From NCBI GenBank assembly GCA_902826615.1, contig CADEFN010000008.1, positions 169,620 to 233,619 on the forward strand: 64,000 nucleotides of DNA, in the 5' to 3' direction. This document shows, one piece after another, positions 31,837-43,954 of this stretch; positions within the stretch are counted from its first letter, which is position 1, and each line of letters begins with the position of its first letter. This stretch comes from an uncultured Gemmatimonadota bacterium. GTDB taxonomy: Bacteria > Gemmatimonadota > Gemmatimonadetes > Gemmatimonadales > Gemmatimonadaceae. Made by a program: the position numbers and the translations under genes. The notes beneath the pieces are model-generated. The model saw nothing but the letters and a program-made list of their open reading frames with translations. It did not search any database and was not told the origin of the DNA.

Positions 31837-33369
31837 TTAGTGTCTGAAGAGGCGCTGACCCGTGAACACCATGGCGATGTTCTTCTCGTTCGCCGCGTCG
31901 ATGACTTCCTGATCGCGCACCGAACCCCCGGGTTGCACCACCGCGGTCACGCCGGCATCGGCGATCTGATCGATGGAGTCGCGGAAGGGGAAGAATGCAT
32001 CCGAACCTAACGATGATCCGGCCGGATCGTGGCCCACCGTCTTCGCCTTGTGAACCGCCAGGAAGGACGCATCGACTCTCGACATCTGTCCCGCGCCAAT
32101 CCCGATCGTCGCGCCATCGCGGGCGAGCACAATGGCATTCGACTTGACGCTGCTGACGGCGCGCCAGGCAAAAAGGAGGTCGGCCTTTTCCGTGACCGAT
32201 GGCGCACGGCGGGTCACCACGGTCCAGCCTTCGTCGCCAAGATTCGTCGGCGGACGATCCTGCACGAGCACGCCGCCCCGCACGCGCTTGAAGTCGAGCA
32301 TACCCGGGGCCCATTTGGCCCGACCCTCGAGGATGCGCAGGTTCTTCTTGCGGCCGAGGATGTCGACGGCCTCGTCACTGAACGCGGGTGCGACGATGCA
32401 CTCGACAAAGAGGGTCGCAACCGCTTCTGCGAGGGTCGCGTCGACCGGAGTGGTGAAGGAGATGACGGAGCCAAAGGCCGAAGCCGGATCGCACGCCAGT
32501 GCCTTCTGATAAGCTTCCAGTCCCGTGGCGCCAACGGCGAGGCCACAAGGCGTGGTGTGTTTGATGATCGCACACGCTGTTTCCCCGGCGAACGGGTCGG
32601 TGGCGAGCAGCGCGCCCTCGAGGTCGAGCAGGTTGTTGAAGGAGAGTTCCTTGCCCCCCTTCTGGACAAGACCACTAAGGCCCTCGCCCTCCCGCTCCAC
32701 GTAGAACGCTGCCTGCTGCCCGGGGTTCTCGCCGTAGCGCAGGGACTGACCCAGGCGCAGTGGGACGGTGATCTCCTGCGGAAATCGTTCGCCGCGCTGA
32801 CCGGCAAACCAGGACGCGATGGCGGCGTCGTACGAGGCGGTGTGTGCGTACACCTTCTCTGCCAGGAGGCGGCGGAGGTCCAGATCATCATCGTGCGCTT
32901 CGAGGGCCGCCAGCACACGTCCGTAGTCGGACGGATCCACCAGGACCCAGACGCTGTCGTGGTTTTTCGCTGCCGAGCGGAGCATCGAGGGGCCGCCGAT
33001 GTCGATGTTCTCGATGACCTCTTCGGCATGCACTCCCTGCTTTGACGCCGTCTGCCGGAAGGGGTAGAGGTTCACCACCACCATATCGATGGGTGCAATA
33101 CCGTGTTCGGCGATGGCGCTCATGTGGGCGGGAAGGTCCCGCCGTGCCAGGAGTCCTCCATGGACAGCGGGATGCAGCGTTTTCACCCGACCGTCGAGCA
33201 TCTCCGGAAAACGCGTGACGTCGGCGACGTCCGCAACGGTGAGGCCGGCGTCGCGCAGGGCGCGTGACGTTCCACCAGTGGAGAGGAGGTCCCAGCCAAG
33301 ACCGGCAAGCGAACGGGCGAAGTCGACAACACCTGATTTATCTGAAACGGAAAGAAGAGCGCGTGGCAC
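31837..33369 (-). CDS. purH: Bifunctional AICAR transformylase / IMP cyclohydrolase
   Basis: 510 residues, full length. It catalyses the last two steps of purine synthesis: formylation of AICAR with 10-formyl-THF, then ring closure to IMP. The N-terminal MGS-like cyclohydrolase domain shows LLSTGGTSRALRDAG and RVKTLHPAVHGGLLARRD. The transformylase domain shows LRYGENPGQQAAFY, IIKHTTPCGLA and the C-terminal SDAFFPFRDSIDQIADAGV. It lies 48 bases downstream of purN, same strand. Confidence 0.97.
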   Translation of the reverse strand: MPRALLSVSDKSGVVDFARSLAGLGWDLLSTGGTSRALRDAGLTVADVADVTRFPEMLDGRVKTLHPAVHGGLLARRDLPAHMSAIAEHGIAPIDMVVVNLYPFRQTASKQGVHAEEVIENIDIGGPSMLRSAAKNHDSVWVLVDPSDYGRVLAALEAHDDDLDLRRLLAEKVYAHTASYDAAIASWFAGQRGERFPQEITVPLRLGQSLRYGENPGQQAAFYVEREGEGLSGLVQKGGKELSFNNLLDLEGALLATDPFAGETACAIIKHTTPCGLAVGATGLEAYQKALACDPASAFGSVISFTTPVDATLAEAVATLFVECIVAPAFSDEAVDILGRKKNLRILEGRAKWAPGMLDFKRVRGGVLVQDRPPTNLGDEGWTVVTRRAPSVTEKADLLFAWRAVSSVKSNAIVLARDGATIGIGAGQMSRVDASFLAVHKAKTVGHDPAGSSLGSDAFFPFRDSIDQIADAGVTAVVQPGGSVRDQEVIDAANEKNIAMVFTGQRLFRH

Positions 33370-33417
33370 GGAGAGGCTGGTCTGTGGTGAGGCGTGAGGG
33401 AGAGACGGCAGAGAATG

Positions 33418-34107
33418 TCAGTGTTCTTGGGGCGAAGGCCATGCGTCCGCGGCCCCCGCCTCATCACTCCCCACAAAATGCGGAAAGGCGATGAGGTCAT
33501 GCGGCGTGCGGACTCGCCCCGTGGCGTCCAGCGTGATACGTCCTGCCGCGAGTTCTGCCACCACTCGAGGGTAGAGCTGGTGTTCGATCTCCAGGACACG
33601 CACGGCGACGGTGGCGGGTGTGTCGCCGGCAAAGACCGGAATGGGCCATTGGGCGATGGTCGCGCCATGGTCGTACACCTCGTCCACGAAGTGAACGGTG
33701 GCGCCGCTGACACGCGTCCCGCTGGCCACCACGGCTTCGTGGACATGATGCCCGTACATCCCTTTGCCCCCAAACGAAGGAAGGAGGGCGGGATGCACAT
33801 TGACGATACGCCCGCGAAAGGCCTTTGTGACCGACTCGGCCACCAGGCGCATGTACCCGGCCAGCACTACGTGTGTGATCTGCCGCTCCGCAAGAATGGT
33901 GGCGAGGTCTCGTCTGGCGTCGGCATCCAGGAACAGGGCCTCGATGTCGCGGCGTCGCGCTCGTTCGAGGGCGAGGGCATCGGCCTTGTCCGATGCCACC
34001 AGCACCACCGAGCCGGGTGCCTTGTCGCCCAGTCTGGCGAAGTAGTCGAGCAGGGCCTGGAGGTTCGATCCGCCACCCGAGGCGAGGACCGCAATGCGGG
34101 CGTTCAT
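33418..34107 (-). CDS. purN: Phosphoribosylglycinamide formyltransferase
   Basis: 229 residues from ATG 34107. It transfers a formyl group from 10-formyl-THF to GAR. Visible motifs are ASGGGSNLQALLD (phosphate binding), LAGYMRLV and the catalytic NVHPALLPSFGGKGMYG-H-HVHEAV, followed by GATVHFVDEVYDHG carrying the catalytic aspartate. It sits in the order gmhB-purN-purH-DUF1697. Confidence 0.96.
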   Translation of the reverse strand: MNARIAVLASGGGSNLQALLDYFARLGDKAPGSVVLVASDKADALALERARRRDIEALFLDADARRDLATILAERQITHVVLAGYMRLVAESVTKAFRGRIVNVHPALLPSFGGKGMYGHHVHEAVVASGTRVSGATVHFVDEVYDHGATIAQWPIPVFAGDTPATVAVRVLEIEHQLYPRVVAELAAGRITLDATGRVRTPHDLIAFPHFVGSDEAGAADAWPSPQEH

Positions 34108-34153
34108 GGCGACAGATTGTAGCGGGCTCGCGCGACGCGGGTAACCCCGAATG

Positions 34154-34717
34154 TCACGCGGGCTGATCGCTGAGCCACGCGAGATAGCGATGCACCGCTT
34201 CGCCGAGTGAATCCGCCGCCTGCGCATGGGCTTCGGCCCAGATCACGTCGGCCTCGGGTGTGTCATTGGACGGCACCAGCACGCCAAACCCGCCGAGTGT
34301 GAGCGAAGGCTCCACATCGCGACGCCGGTCGCCCACATACAGGGACCGATCGAGGCGCAGCTGCAAGGTGGCGGCCGCCTCCTGATACATCCCCGTGTTC
34401 GGTTTGCGGCACTCGCAGTAGCCCGAGACCGAGGGATGATGCGGGCAGTGGTACGACGCAGCGAGTGGGGTGCCGTTGTCGCGGAAGAGCGTTTCCACCT
34501 TCGCGCGAATGGCCTCGTATTGCGAGGGGGTGACGAGGCCCTGAGCGATGCCGCTCTGGTTGGTGACCACCACCGGAGGTATGAGGGCGCCTTGCAGTAC
34601 GCGCAATGATTCAAAGGCGCCGGGAATCACCCGTACTTTGGCCGGGTCAGCCAGATAGTGCGCATCTTCGATGAGTGTACCATCCCGATCGAGGAAAGCG
34701 GCGGGGCGTAGCGTCAC
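34154..34717 (-). CDS. gmhB: D-glycero-D-manno-heptose-1,7-bisphosphate 7-phosphatase
   Basis: 187 residues. The HAD catalytic DxD is in FLDRDGTLIED (D10, D12). VVVTNQSGIAQGL is motif II. The zinc-binding CPHHPSVSGYCECRKPNTGM insertion is typical of GmhB, and VGDRRRDVEPS is motif IV. It makes heptose-1-phosphate for LPS core or other surface heptosides, consistent with a diderm cell. It overlaps selA by four bases. Confidence 0.92.
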   Translation of the reverse strand: MTLRPAAFLDRDGTLIEDAHYLADPAKVRVIPGAFESLRVLQGALIPPVVVTNQSGIAQGLVTPSQYEAIRAKVETLFRDNGTPLAASYHCPHHPSVSGYCECRKPNTGMYQEAAATLQLRLDRSLYVGDRRRDVEPSLTLGGFGVLVPSNDTPEADVIWAEAHAQAADSLGEAVHRYLAWLSDQPA

Positions 34718-36081
34718 GACAAGGCCTCGAGAACGGGGGTGGTGAGTGTGTCCGGCAATGGTGGCCAGACGGAGCGTGGGTCGAGCAGCAGCGTGTTGTC
34801 GGCGACGCGCCCGATAACTGGTGTTCGCCCGGTGCGCAGCCGCTCCTCCAGATTTGCGGCACCGGCGCGCAGTGCCACGGCAAAGGAGGGGATCTGTGCC
34901 GTCGGAAAAGCTCCACCACCAACGGTCGACAGCGCCGGGACGATTTCGCCCTCGTGCCCGGCCGCCACGAGCGCGGTCAAGCAGTGTTCGGCACGTGCGC
35001 GCACATCGCCGGGCGTCGCGGTGAGCATGTGGAGCACCGGGATGTGTTCGCGAGCGACCCGCGGGTCGCGGTAGAGCGCCAGTGTGGCCTCGAGTGCTGC
35101 CAGTGTGAGTTTGTCCACGCGGAGGGCGCGGGTGAGCGGGTTGCGGCGGCAGGCGGCGATGAGGTGAGCGGGACCGAGGATGATCCCCGCCTGCGGCCCT
35201 CCCAGGAGTTTGTCGCCACTCATGACCAGGAGGGAGTGTCCGGTGCCTAACGCCTCGCGGGCCGTGGCCTCACCCGTCAGCCCCCAGGGGGAGAGGTCGA
35301 GCATGAGGCCCGAGCCAAAATCGTGGAGCAGGGGCACACCCAGCTCGCCGGTGAGCGGGACGAGTTCCGTCGAGGTGGCCTCCGCCACGTACCCACGCTG
35401 CTCGAAGTTGGACCGATGGACCTTGACGATCACCCCGGTGGCGGGCGATGCGGCACGCCGGTAGTCGTCGAGATGCGTGCGATTGGTGGTGCCCACTTCT
35501 CGGAGGAGGGCACCACTTTTTGCCATGATGTCGGGGACACGGAAGCTGCCACCGATTTCGATGAGCTCACCACGCGAGATTATCGCTTCCTTCCCGTCAG
35601 CAACCGTGTTGAGCGCGAGGACCAGTGCCGCCGCGCAATTGTTCACCACGAGTGCGTCCTCGGCGCCGGTCAGCTGACGCAAGAGCTGGACGGCGTGTGT
35701 GTACCGCGAGCCGCGGGTTCCGGTGGTGAGTTCGTACTCCAGGTTGGAGGCTCCACTCGCGGCAGCCTGGATGGCGGCGAGAGCCTGCGTGGCGAGTGGC
35801 GCGCGTCCGAGGTTGGTGTGGAGGACCACACCGGTTGCGTTGACGACCGGGCGCAACGAGGGGCGCTCGATGCGTTGCAGTTCGGCGGCGATGATGGCCG
35901 CCCAGTGGTCGGGGGACTCGGGGAAGGGCGTCGTGCCGTCGCGCACCTGGCCTACGGCACTGCGTACCGCATCCGCGAGCTCGACGCGATTGGTGGGTGT
36001 GCGGAGCGACGCGACCTCGGGTTGCTCGAGGAGGACGGAGACGGCCGGGAGGCGTCGGCGTGCGTCGCTCGGGGAGCTCAC
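34714..36081 (-). CDS. selA: L-seryl-tRNA(Sec) selenium transferase
   Basis: 455 residues. This PLP enzyme turns Ser-tRNA(Sec) into Sec-tRNA(Sec). Motifs are VINATGVVLHTNLGRAPL-like VVNATGVVLHTNLGRAPL, VNNCAAALVLALNT, GGSFRVPDIM and the PLP lysine K291 in SGDKLLGGPQAG. Its presence implies selenoprotein synthesis, although selB, selC and selD are not in this window. Translation is coupled to gmhB by a four-base overlap, and its start overlaps the end of the Ig-like lipoprotein gene, which suggests one operon. Confidence 0.95.
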   Translation of the reverse strand: MSSPSDARRRLPAVSVLLEQPEVASLRTPTNRVELADAVRSAVGQVRDGTTPFPESPDHWAAIIAAELQRIERPSLRPVVNATGVVLHTNLGRAPLATQALAAIQAAASGASNLEYELTTGTRGSRYTHAVQLLRQLTGAEDALVVNNCAAALVLALNTVADGKEAIISRGELIEIGGSFRVPDIMAKSGALLREVGTTNRTHLDDYRRAASPATGVIVKVHRSNFEQRGYVAEATSTELVPLTGELGVPLLHDFGSGLMLDLSPWGLTGEATAREALGTGHSLLVMSGDKLLGGPQAGIILGPAHLIAACRRNPLTRALRVDKLTLAALEATLALYRDPRVAREHIPVLHMLTATPGDVRARAEHCLTALVAAGHEGEIVPALSTVGGGAFPTAQIPSFAVALRAGAANLEERLRTGRTPVIGRVADNTLLLDPRSVWPPLPDTLTTPVLEALS

Positions 36082-37523
36082 CGGGTTTGCGGGAAATTGG
36101 TACGAGTGGGGACAAGAAGATGACGCAGGTTTTGCGGAATCCCCTCATTTTCCCGGTGGGGGGGCCCCCCCACGCCAACCGTGTCGCGTCGCGCCGAATC
36201 GCGTCGCACCGAATCGCGCTTCACGCTGTCCCTGCGCAGGCTGTCCGCCCTGAGCGAGTCGCGTTGCAGCTCGGCACGGGTCCGCCGCGGTGTGTTGAAA
36301 GTGCGCTCCGACGAGCGCACACGCCCCACCACACTGCGGGCGTCCTCCACCCGCATCCGGAAGGACATGTTGTACGGAAGGGGCGAGACGAGTTTTACCA
36401 TCACCTCGTTCTCGGGAATCCTGACCGTCGGTTTTGGCGGTGGAGTGGTGTCTCGTGGTGGCGCACCGCGTCCCGCGGGGCCGGTGGGACGGGCCCGGGC
36501 GGCACCCGGCCGTGGCGCCACGGCGCGTGTCGCCGCTGCCCGGGCCGCGGCGGCCGCATCCGCTGGTGTGCGCCCGGTATCGGCGCCGCGTCCCGTGGTG
36601 TCATTGGCCGCCCGTACCGAATCCTGAATGGCCTTCTGACGGATGGAGTCTTCTTCGAGCCGCTTGAACGCCCGGCTGCCTAACGTGCGTCGCAGCGGCA
36701 CCCGGGTGGAATCGGCGCGTTTGAGCGACAGCAACGTCGAGTCGATCACCATCGTGGTGTCGAGCGCCTTGTCGAAACGCACCCGCAGCGTGAGAGAATC
36801 CACCACCTCCACGCGCTCGATGGCGGGACCAAGGGTGTCGCGCACGATGGCATGGAGGACGCGCCGCGCCGAATCGGTCAGCGCAACGGTCGACGTGTCA
36901 TACAACTCGCGGACGTCGAGCGCGCGATTCTTGTTCTGATCGGCGATGGCACGCAGTACATAGGTCCCCGGCGGCATGTTACGCAGCTCGAAGGCACCAA
37001 GGGAATCGGCAATGGCGAGGTAGCGGAGTGAATCGGGAAGAACAATCGCCTCCACAAGTGCCTGACGAGCCGGGCGCTCCTCCAGCCAGTCGAACACCCG
37101 GCCCGAGATGCGTCCCTGCGCGAGGGCAGGACCCGTGGAGAACACCACCGTGGCGCCAACCGAGTCCATGTTGCCATCGAGATCCACGAGGCCCGGAAGC
37201 ATCGTGACGCGATAGGTCGTGTTGGGACGAAGGCCGCCGCGAGGCGCGACCTCCAGGCGGGTGCGCCTCCACGAGAGTTCGTTCACACCCTTGCTCGGGG
37301 AGATCACGAAGAGCTCCGCAAGGTTGGGAGCCCCTTGTGGTCGCTCGCTGATCACCTCGTCAAAGTCGAAGCCTACACGACCGGAGCGCACGTTCACGGC
37401 GTTGGTGTCGGGCCGGATTCTCACAATGGCCGGGGGATCCTCGTCTTCCGGACCACCCGGCGGGATGGCTGGGGATGCACAGGCCGACCCCAGGAGGAGG
37501 AGGCCAAACATCACGCACCGCAT
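36078..37523 (-). CDS. Ig-like domain lipoprotein with repetitive C-terminus
   Basis: 481 residues from ATG 37523. The signal MRCVMFGLLLLGSACASP has a lipobox. Residues about 30-130 form an SbsA-type bacterial Ig-like domain (VGFDFDEVISERP and TTYRVTMLPGLVDLDGN). A second beta domain with GTYVLRAIADQNKNRALD follows. An Ala/Pro/Arg-rich linker (about 320-370) and a C-terminal tract of RDS repeats (RRDSVKRDSVRRDSARRD) come last. A G7C7 run (36158-36171) lies in the coding sequence near the end. The role is probably structural, at the cell surface. Confidence 0.75.
   Translation of the reverse strand: MRCVMFGLLLLGSACASPAIPPGGPEDEDPPAIVRIRPDTNAVNVRSGRVGFDFDEVISERPQGAPNLAELFVISPSKGVNELSWRRTRLEVAPRGGLRPNTTYRVTMLPGLVDLDGNMDSVGATVVFSTGPALAQGRISGRVFDWLEERPARQALVEAIVLPDSLRYLAIADSLGAFELRNMPPGTYVLRAIADQNKNRALDVRELYDTSTVALTDSARRVLHAIVRDTLGPAIERVEVVDSLTLRVRFDKALDTTMVIDSTLLSLKRADSTRVPLRRTLGSRAFKRLEEDSIRQKAIQDSVRAANDTTGRGADTGRTPADAAAAARAAATRAVAPRPGAARARPTGPAGRGAPPRDTTPPPKPTVRIPENEVMVKLVSPLPYNMSFRMRVEDARSVVGRVRSSERTFNTPRRTRAELQRDSLRADSLRRDSVKRDSVRRDSARRDTVGVGGPPHRENEGIPQNLRHLLVPTRTNFPQTR
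36158..36171. repeat. G7C7 homopolymer tract inside a lipoprotein gene
   Basis: Seven G followed by seven C form a 14-base perfect palindrome within the C-terminal codons of the Ig-like lipoprotein. Such runs are prone to slippage and to sequencing error. Confidence 0.85.
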
Positions 37524-37528
37524 GGCGC

Positions 37529-40306
<2,778 letters not shown>

Positions 40307-40401
40307 GCGCGGAATCTATTCACCGGGGTAAGGGGGCGTCTGACCACACCCCTCGGCATGGCCTACTCCCACCACGTACCCTCCGCGCCTAACTTGCGAT
40401 C

Positions 40402-40551
40402 ATGGCGACCCCCGTAACCCGCGCCCGGCGACCCTCCGGTCTGGCCTGGTGGCTTGGCTGGACCCTGGTTGCGGCGGTGATCGTCGGCGGGATCACCCTG
40501 GCCCTGACCCGGGGTTCCCGGGCGCCGGTGGCGATGTCCACTGCACGTTAG
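40402..40551 (+). CDS. Small single-helix membrane protein (49 residues)
   Basis: ATG 40402 to TAG 40551. The sequence has a basic N-terminus (MATPVTRARRPSG) and one clear transmembrane helix (LAWWLGWTLVAAVIVGGITL), with a short polar tail. A TAACTT box lies six bases upstream of the ATG, compatible with a leaderless message. The stop codon is within a CGTTAGGC octamer. The gene sits 46 bases before thrS on the same strand and may be co-transcribed with it. Confidence 0.55.
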   Translation: MATPVTRARRPSGLAWWLGWTLVAAVIVGGITLALTRGSRAPVAMSTAR

Positions 40552-40597
40552 GCGACCCCGGATCATTGTCGTTCCGGCACTTCTGACCCTGTCCCTC

Positions 40598-42526
40598 ATG
40601 CTAGTCCTCACGCTCCCCGACGGCGCTACTCGCGAAGTCCCTCCCGGCACCCTCGCCCGGGATGTGGTTGCCACCATCGGCGAACGACTGCTCAAGGCGT
40701 CGATCGCGGTGATGGTGAATGGCGAAACGCTCGACCTCAACACCCCGCTCCGAAAGGGAGGGGCGTTCCGCGTGCTGACGGAGAAGGATCCCGAATCGCT
40801 GGCGGTGCTGCGCCACTCGGGTGCTCACATTCTCGCCACGGCCGTCCGTCGCCTGCGCCCCGACGCCCACATCGGCTTTGGTCCCGCCATCGACGACGGC
40901 TTCTACTACGATTTCGAAGTCAAAACGCCGTTCACCCCCGATGACCTCGAGGCCTTCGAGGCCGAGATGAAGAAGGTGGTGGCCGAGAAGTATCCCTTTG
41001 TGCGCGAGGAAGTGGACCGCACCGAGGCCAACAAGCGATTTGCCGACGATCCCCTCAAACTCGAGCGCATCGCCGACCTGGGCGCCGATGAGGTGATCTC
41101 GACCTACACCGACGGGCCATTCATCGATCTCTGTCGCGGGCCGCATGTCCCCGACACGAGTTATCTCAAGCACTTCAAACTCCTGCACACGGCGGGCGCG
41201 TATTGGCGTGGAGACGAACGCCGCCAGATGCTGCAGCGCATCTACGCCACCGCGTTCTGGAAGAAGGAAGATCTCGAGACCCACCTCTTCCGTATCGAGG
41301 AGGCCAAACGTCGCGACCATCGCGTCCTCGGCAAGTCGCTCGACCTCTTCATGTTTCATCAGGTGTCACCCGGTGCGGCATTCTGGACCGAGCGCGGCAC
41401 CATCATGTACAACACCCTCACGGAGTTTGTCCGCGACCGGCAGCGTGAGGCGTTCCAGGAGATCAAGACACCTCTCCTCTACAACAAGATGTTGTGGGAG
41501 CAGTCGGGGCACTGGGGCAAGTACCGCGAGAACATGTTCCTCATCCACAACAAGGAGACCGAGGAACTCGACAGTTCACTCAAACCGATGAACTGCCCGT
41601 CGCACTATGTGCTGTACGGCGCAAAGAAGCACTCGTACCGCGAACTCCCGTTGCGCTACGTCACCTTCGACGTCCTGCATCGCAACGAGCTCACCGGTGC
41701 GCTCTCCGGGCTCACACGGGTGCGGCAGTTTGCCCAGGACGATTGTCACGTCTTTCTGATGGAGTCGCAAATCGATCAGGAGGTGCAGTTCCTGATGGAC
41801 TTCATTCTCGGGCACTACGCCGCGTTCGGTCTCGAGGCAAAGATCAAGTTTGCGACGCGTCCGGAGGTGCGTATCGGCACCGACGAAATGTGGGACCGCG
41901 CCGAGCACGCCCTGGAAAGCGCGCTGAAAGCCACGGGCAAGCCCTATGAACTCAAGGCGGGGGACGGAGCCTTCTACGGCCCCAAGATCGACTTCGATGT
42001 GCAGGACTCGTTAGGGCGGGCCTGGCAGCTGGGCACCATCCAGCTCGACTACGCCGCACCGGAGCGTTTTGACCTGGAATACGTGGGTGAAGACAACACC
42101 ACCCATCGCCCCGTGGTGATCCATCGCGCGGTGAGTGGATCGCTGGAACGCTTCATGGCCATCCTCATCGAGCACTTTGCGGGGGCGTTCCCGGTCTGGC
42201 TGGCGCCGGAGCAGGTGCGTGTTCTGCCCATCTCCGACGATCTGGCTCCGGTCGCCCAGGCGGTGGCGGACAGGATGAGAGCCGCCGGCATCCGCGCGCA
42301 CCTCGACGCGCGCAGCGACACGCTCAACTATCGCATCCGTGACGGCGAAATGATGAAGGTGCCGTACATGGCCGTGGTGGGAAAACGTGAGGCCGAAGCG
42401 GGGACGATCGCCGTCCGCGAGCGCGGTCAGGGCAAAAAGCAGGAGGTGGTGGACGTCGGCGCCTTCATCGAACGTGTGACCGGCGAAATCCGGTCGCGCT
42501 CGTTAGGCTCGGCAACTCCCGCCTGA
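40598..42526 (+). CDS. thrS: Threonine--tRNA ligase
   Basis: 642 residues, full length. An N-terminal TGS domain (residues 1-62) precedes the editing domain (HSGAHILATAVRRL and the conserved HxxxH/C zinc-like site). The class II catalytic core follows, with its zinc ligands around MNCPSHY (Cys), and the C-terminal anticodon-binding domain begins near WLAPEQVRVLPIS. The stop is directly adjacent to the stop of the convergent MATE gene (TGATCA). Confidence 0.97.
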   Translation: MLVLTLPDGATREVPPGTLARDVVATIGERLLKASIAVMVNGETLDLNTPLRKGGAFRVLTEKDPESLAVLRHSGAHILATAVRRLRPDAHIGFGPAIDDGFYYDFEVKTPFTPDDLEAFEAEMKKVVAEKYPFVREEVDRTEANKRFADDPLKLERIADLGADEVISTYTDGPFIDLCRGPHVPDTSYLKHFKLLHTAGAYWRGDERRQMLQRIYATAFWKKEDLETHLFRIEEAKRRDHRVLGKSLDLFMFHQVSPGAAFWTERGTIMYNTLTEFVRDRQREAFQEIKTPLLYNKMLWEQSGHWGKYRENMFLIHNKETEELDSSLKPMNCPSHYVLYGAKKHSYRELPLRYVTFDVLHRNELTGALSGLTRVRQFAQDDCHVFLMESQIDQEVQFLMDFILGHYAAFGLEAKIKFATRPEVRIGTDEMWDRAEHALESALKATGKPYELKAGDGAFYGPKIDFDVQDSLGRAWQLGTIQLDYAAPERFDLEYVGEDNTTHRPVVIHRAVSGSLERFMAILIEHFAGAFPVWLAPEQVRVLPISDDLAPVAQAVADRMRAAGIRAHLDARSDTLNYRIRDGEMMKVPYMAVVGKREAEAGTIAVRERGQGKKQEVVDVGAFIERVTGEIRSRSLGSATPA

Positions 42527-43903
42527 TCAGCCCCCGGCGGGGACGTCGGCCAGCGGTGGCGTCACCGGTCGTGGCGCCACCTGGCGGAAGGCGCGGCGCA
42601 GCAGGAGCACACTGACCACCGCGATCAGGGTCGTCGCTGCCACGGACAGCATCCAAAGCCTCGGCAGCGTGAAGCCCGGTTGGCGGCTCAGCCACACCCC
42701 GGGGACGGCAAACACCAGCAACCGCGTGACGCCCGTAATCATGGACGGCACCGTGTTGCCTAACGCCTGGAACATCCCCGAACAGGTGAAGGTGATGCCC
42801 GATGCGAGGAAATTCCAGGAAATGGTGCGCAGAAACTCCGTGCCGGTCGCCACGACCTCGGCCTCGCCGGAGAAAAGCCCGATCAGGGCCGAGGGCTGCC
42901 AGTGGCACACGAGTGTGAGAAGCATCATCAGCACGCTCCCCATCTTCACCGCCGAGAGAAACGTCTCTTCCGCGCGATCCTTGCGGCCCGCACCGATGTT
43001 CTGGCCGGCCACGGGCGCTGCCGAAAAGGCGATCGCCATCGCGGGGAGAAACATCGACTGCATGACGCGTGACCCGATGCCGTACCCGGCCTGCGCCGCG
43101 GGCCCAAAGCCCCGGATGATCCAGTAGACGATCGCGGTGTTCAGAAAGAGGAGGCCGAACTCGGCCCCGGCAGGCACGCCGATCCTGAACAGTCGGCCCC
43201 ACACATCCAGGCGCGGCCGCAACTGCCCGGCATCCAGCGCGACAAAGGTCTCGGTGCGCCGGAAGTAGATCATCAGCATGACCACACCAAGGGCAACCGA
43301 GATCGTGCTGGCCAGCCCCGCGCCCGCCACGCCTAACGGGCGGCCCGTGCCCCAGCCGGCGATGAGCACGGGCGCCAAAACCGCGTTGCAGAGCACCGTC
43401 ACGATCTGCACGATCATGCCCGGCTTGGCCATCCCCGCTCCGCGGAGCGCCGATCCCATGGAGATAAAGCCGAACTGCAGCGCCAGCGCCGGGAGAAACC
43501 AGCGGAGGTAGGTCGCGCCCTGCTGCGCGGTCTCCACGTCGGCGCCAACGGTGCGCACGTACATCCCCATGAGGGCATAACCCCCGGCCAGCGTGACGAG
43601 GAACATCACGACGGACAAACCCAGACTCTGATTGAAGACGAGACTGGCATCGGCGCGATCCTTGCGCCCCGCGGCGTGCGAAATGAGCACCATCGTGCCA
43701 ACGCCCAGGACCTGCGTCAGCGCCATGATGATGAACTGCACCGTGCCCGCACTCGTGACGCCTGCGACGGCGGCATCGCCAAGTTTGGCCACGAACCAGA
43801 GATCAATGAGATAATAGAGCGTCTGAAAGAACATCCCCGCGGCCATCGGGATGGCCATGCGGATGATGTGACGCGGGATGGAGCCAGTGGTGAGATCGTT
43901 CAT
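42527..43903 (-). CDS. MATE-family multidrug/cation antiporter
   Basis: 458 residues with twelve predicted transmembrane helices in two homologous halves and the family pattern IRMAIPMAAGMFFQTLYYLIDLWFVAKLGDAAVAGV near the N-terminus. It would expel organic cations using Na+ or H+ gradients. The substrate is not predictable. Confidence 0.9.
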   Translation of the reverse strand: MNDLTTGSIPRHIIRMAIPMAAGMFFQTLYYLIDLWFVAKLGDAAVAGVTSAGTVQFIIMALTQVLGVGTMVLISHAAGRKDRADASLVFNQSLGLSVVMFLVTLAGGYALMGMYVRTVGADVETAQQGATYLRWFLPALALQFGFISMGSALRGAGMAKPGMIVQIVTVLCNAVLAPVLIAGWGTGRPLGVAGAGLASTISVALGVVMLMIYFRRTETFVALDAGQLRPRLDVWGRLFRIGVPAGAEFGLLFLNTAIVYWIIRGFGPAAQAGYGIGSRVMQSMFLPAMAIAFSAAPVAGQNIGAGRKDRAEETFLSAVKMGSVLMMLLTLVCHWQPSALIGLFSGEAEVVATGTEFLRTISWNFLASGITFTCSGMFQALGNTVPSMITGVTRLLVFAVPGVWLSRQPGFTLPRLWMLSVAATTLIAVVSVLLLRRAFRQVAPRPVTPPLADVPAGG

Positions 43904-43954
43904 CGGAGCGAAAGGAACATGGTCGCGCGGCGCCGGGCTACCGCGGTGAGATGG

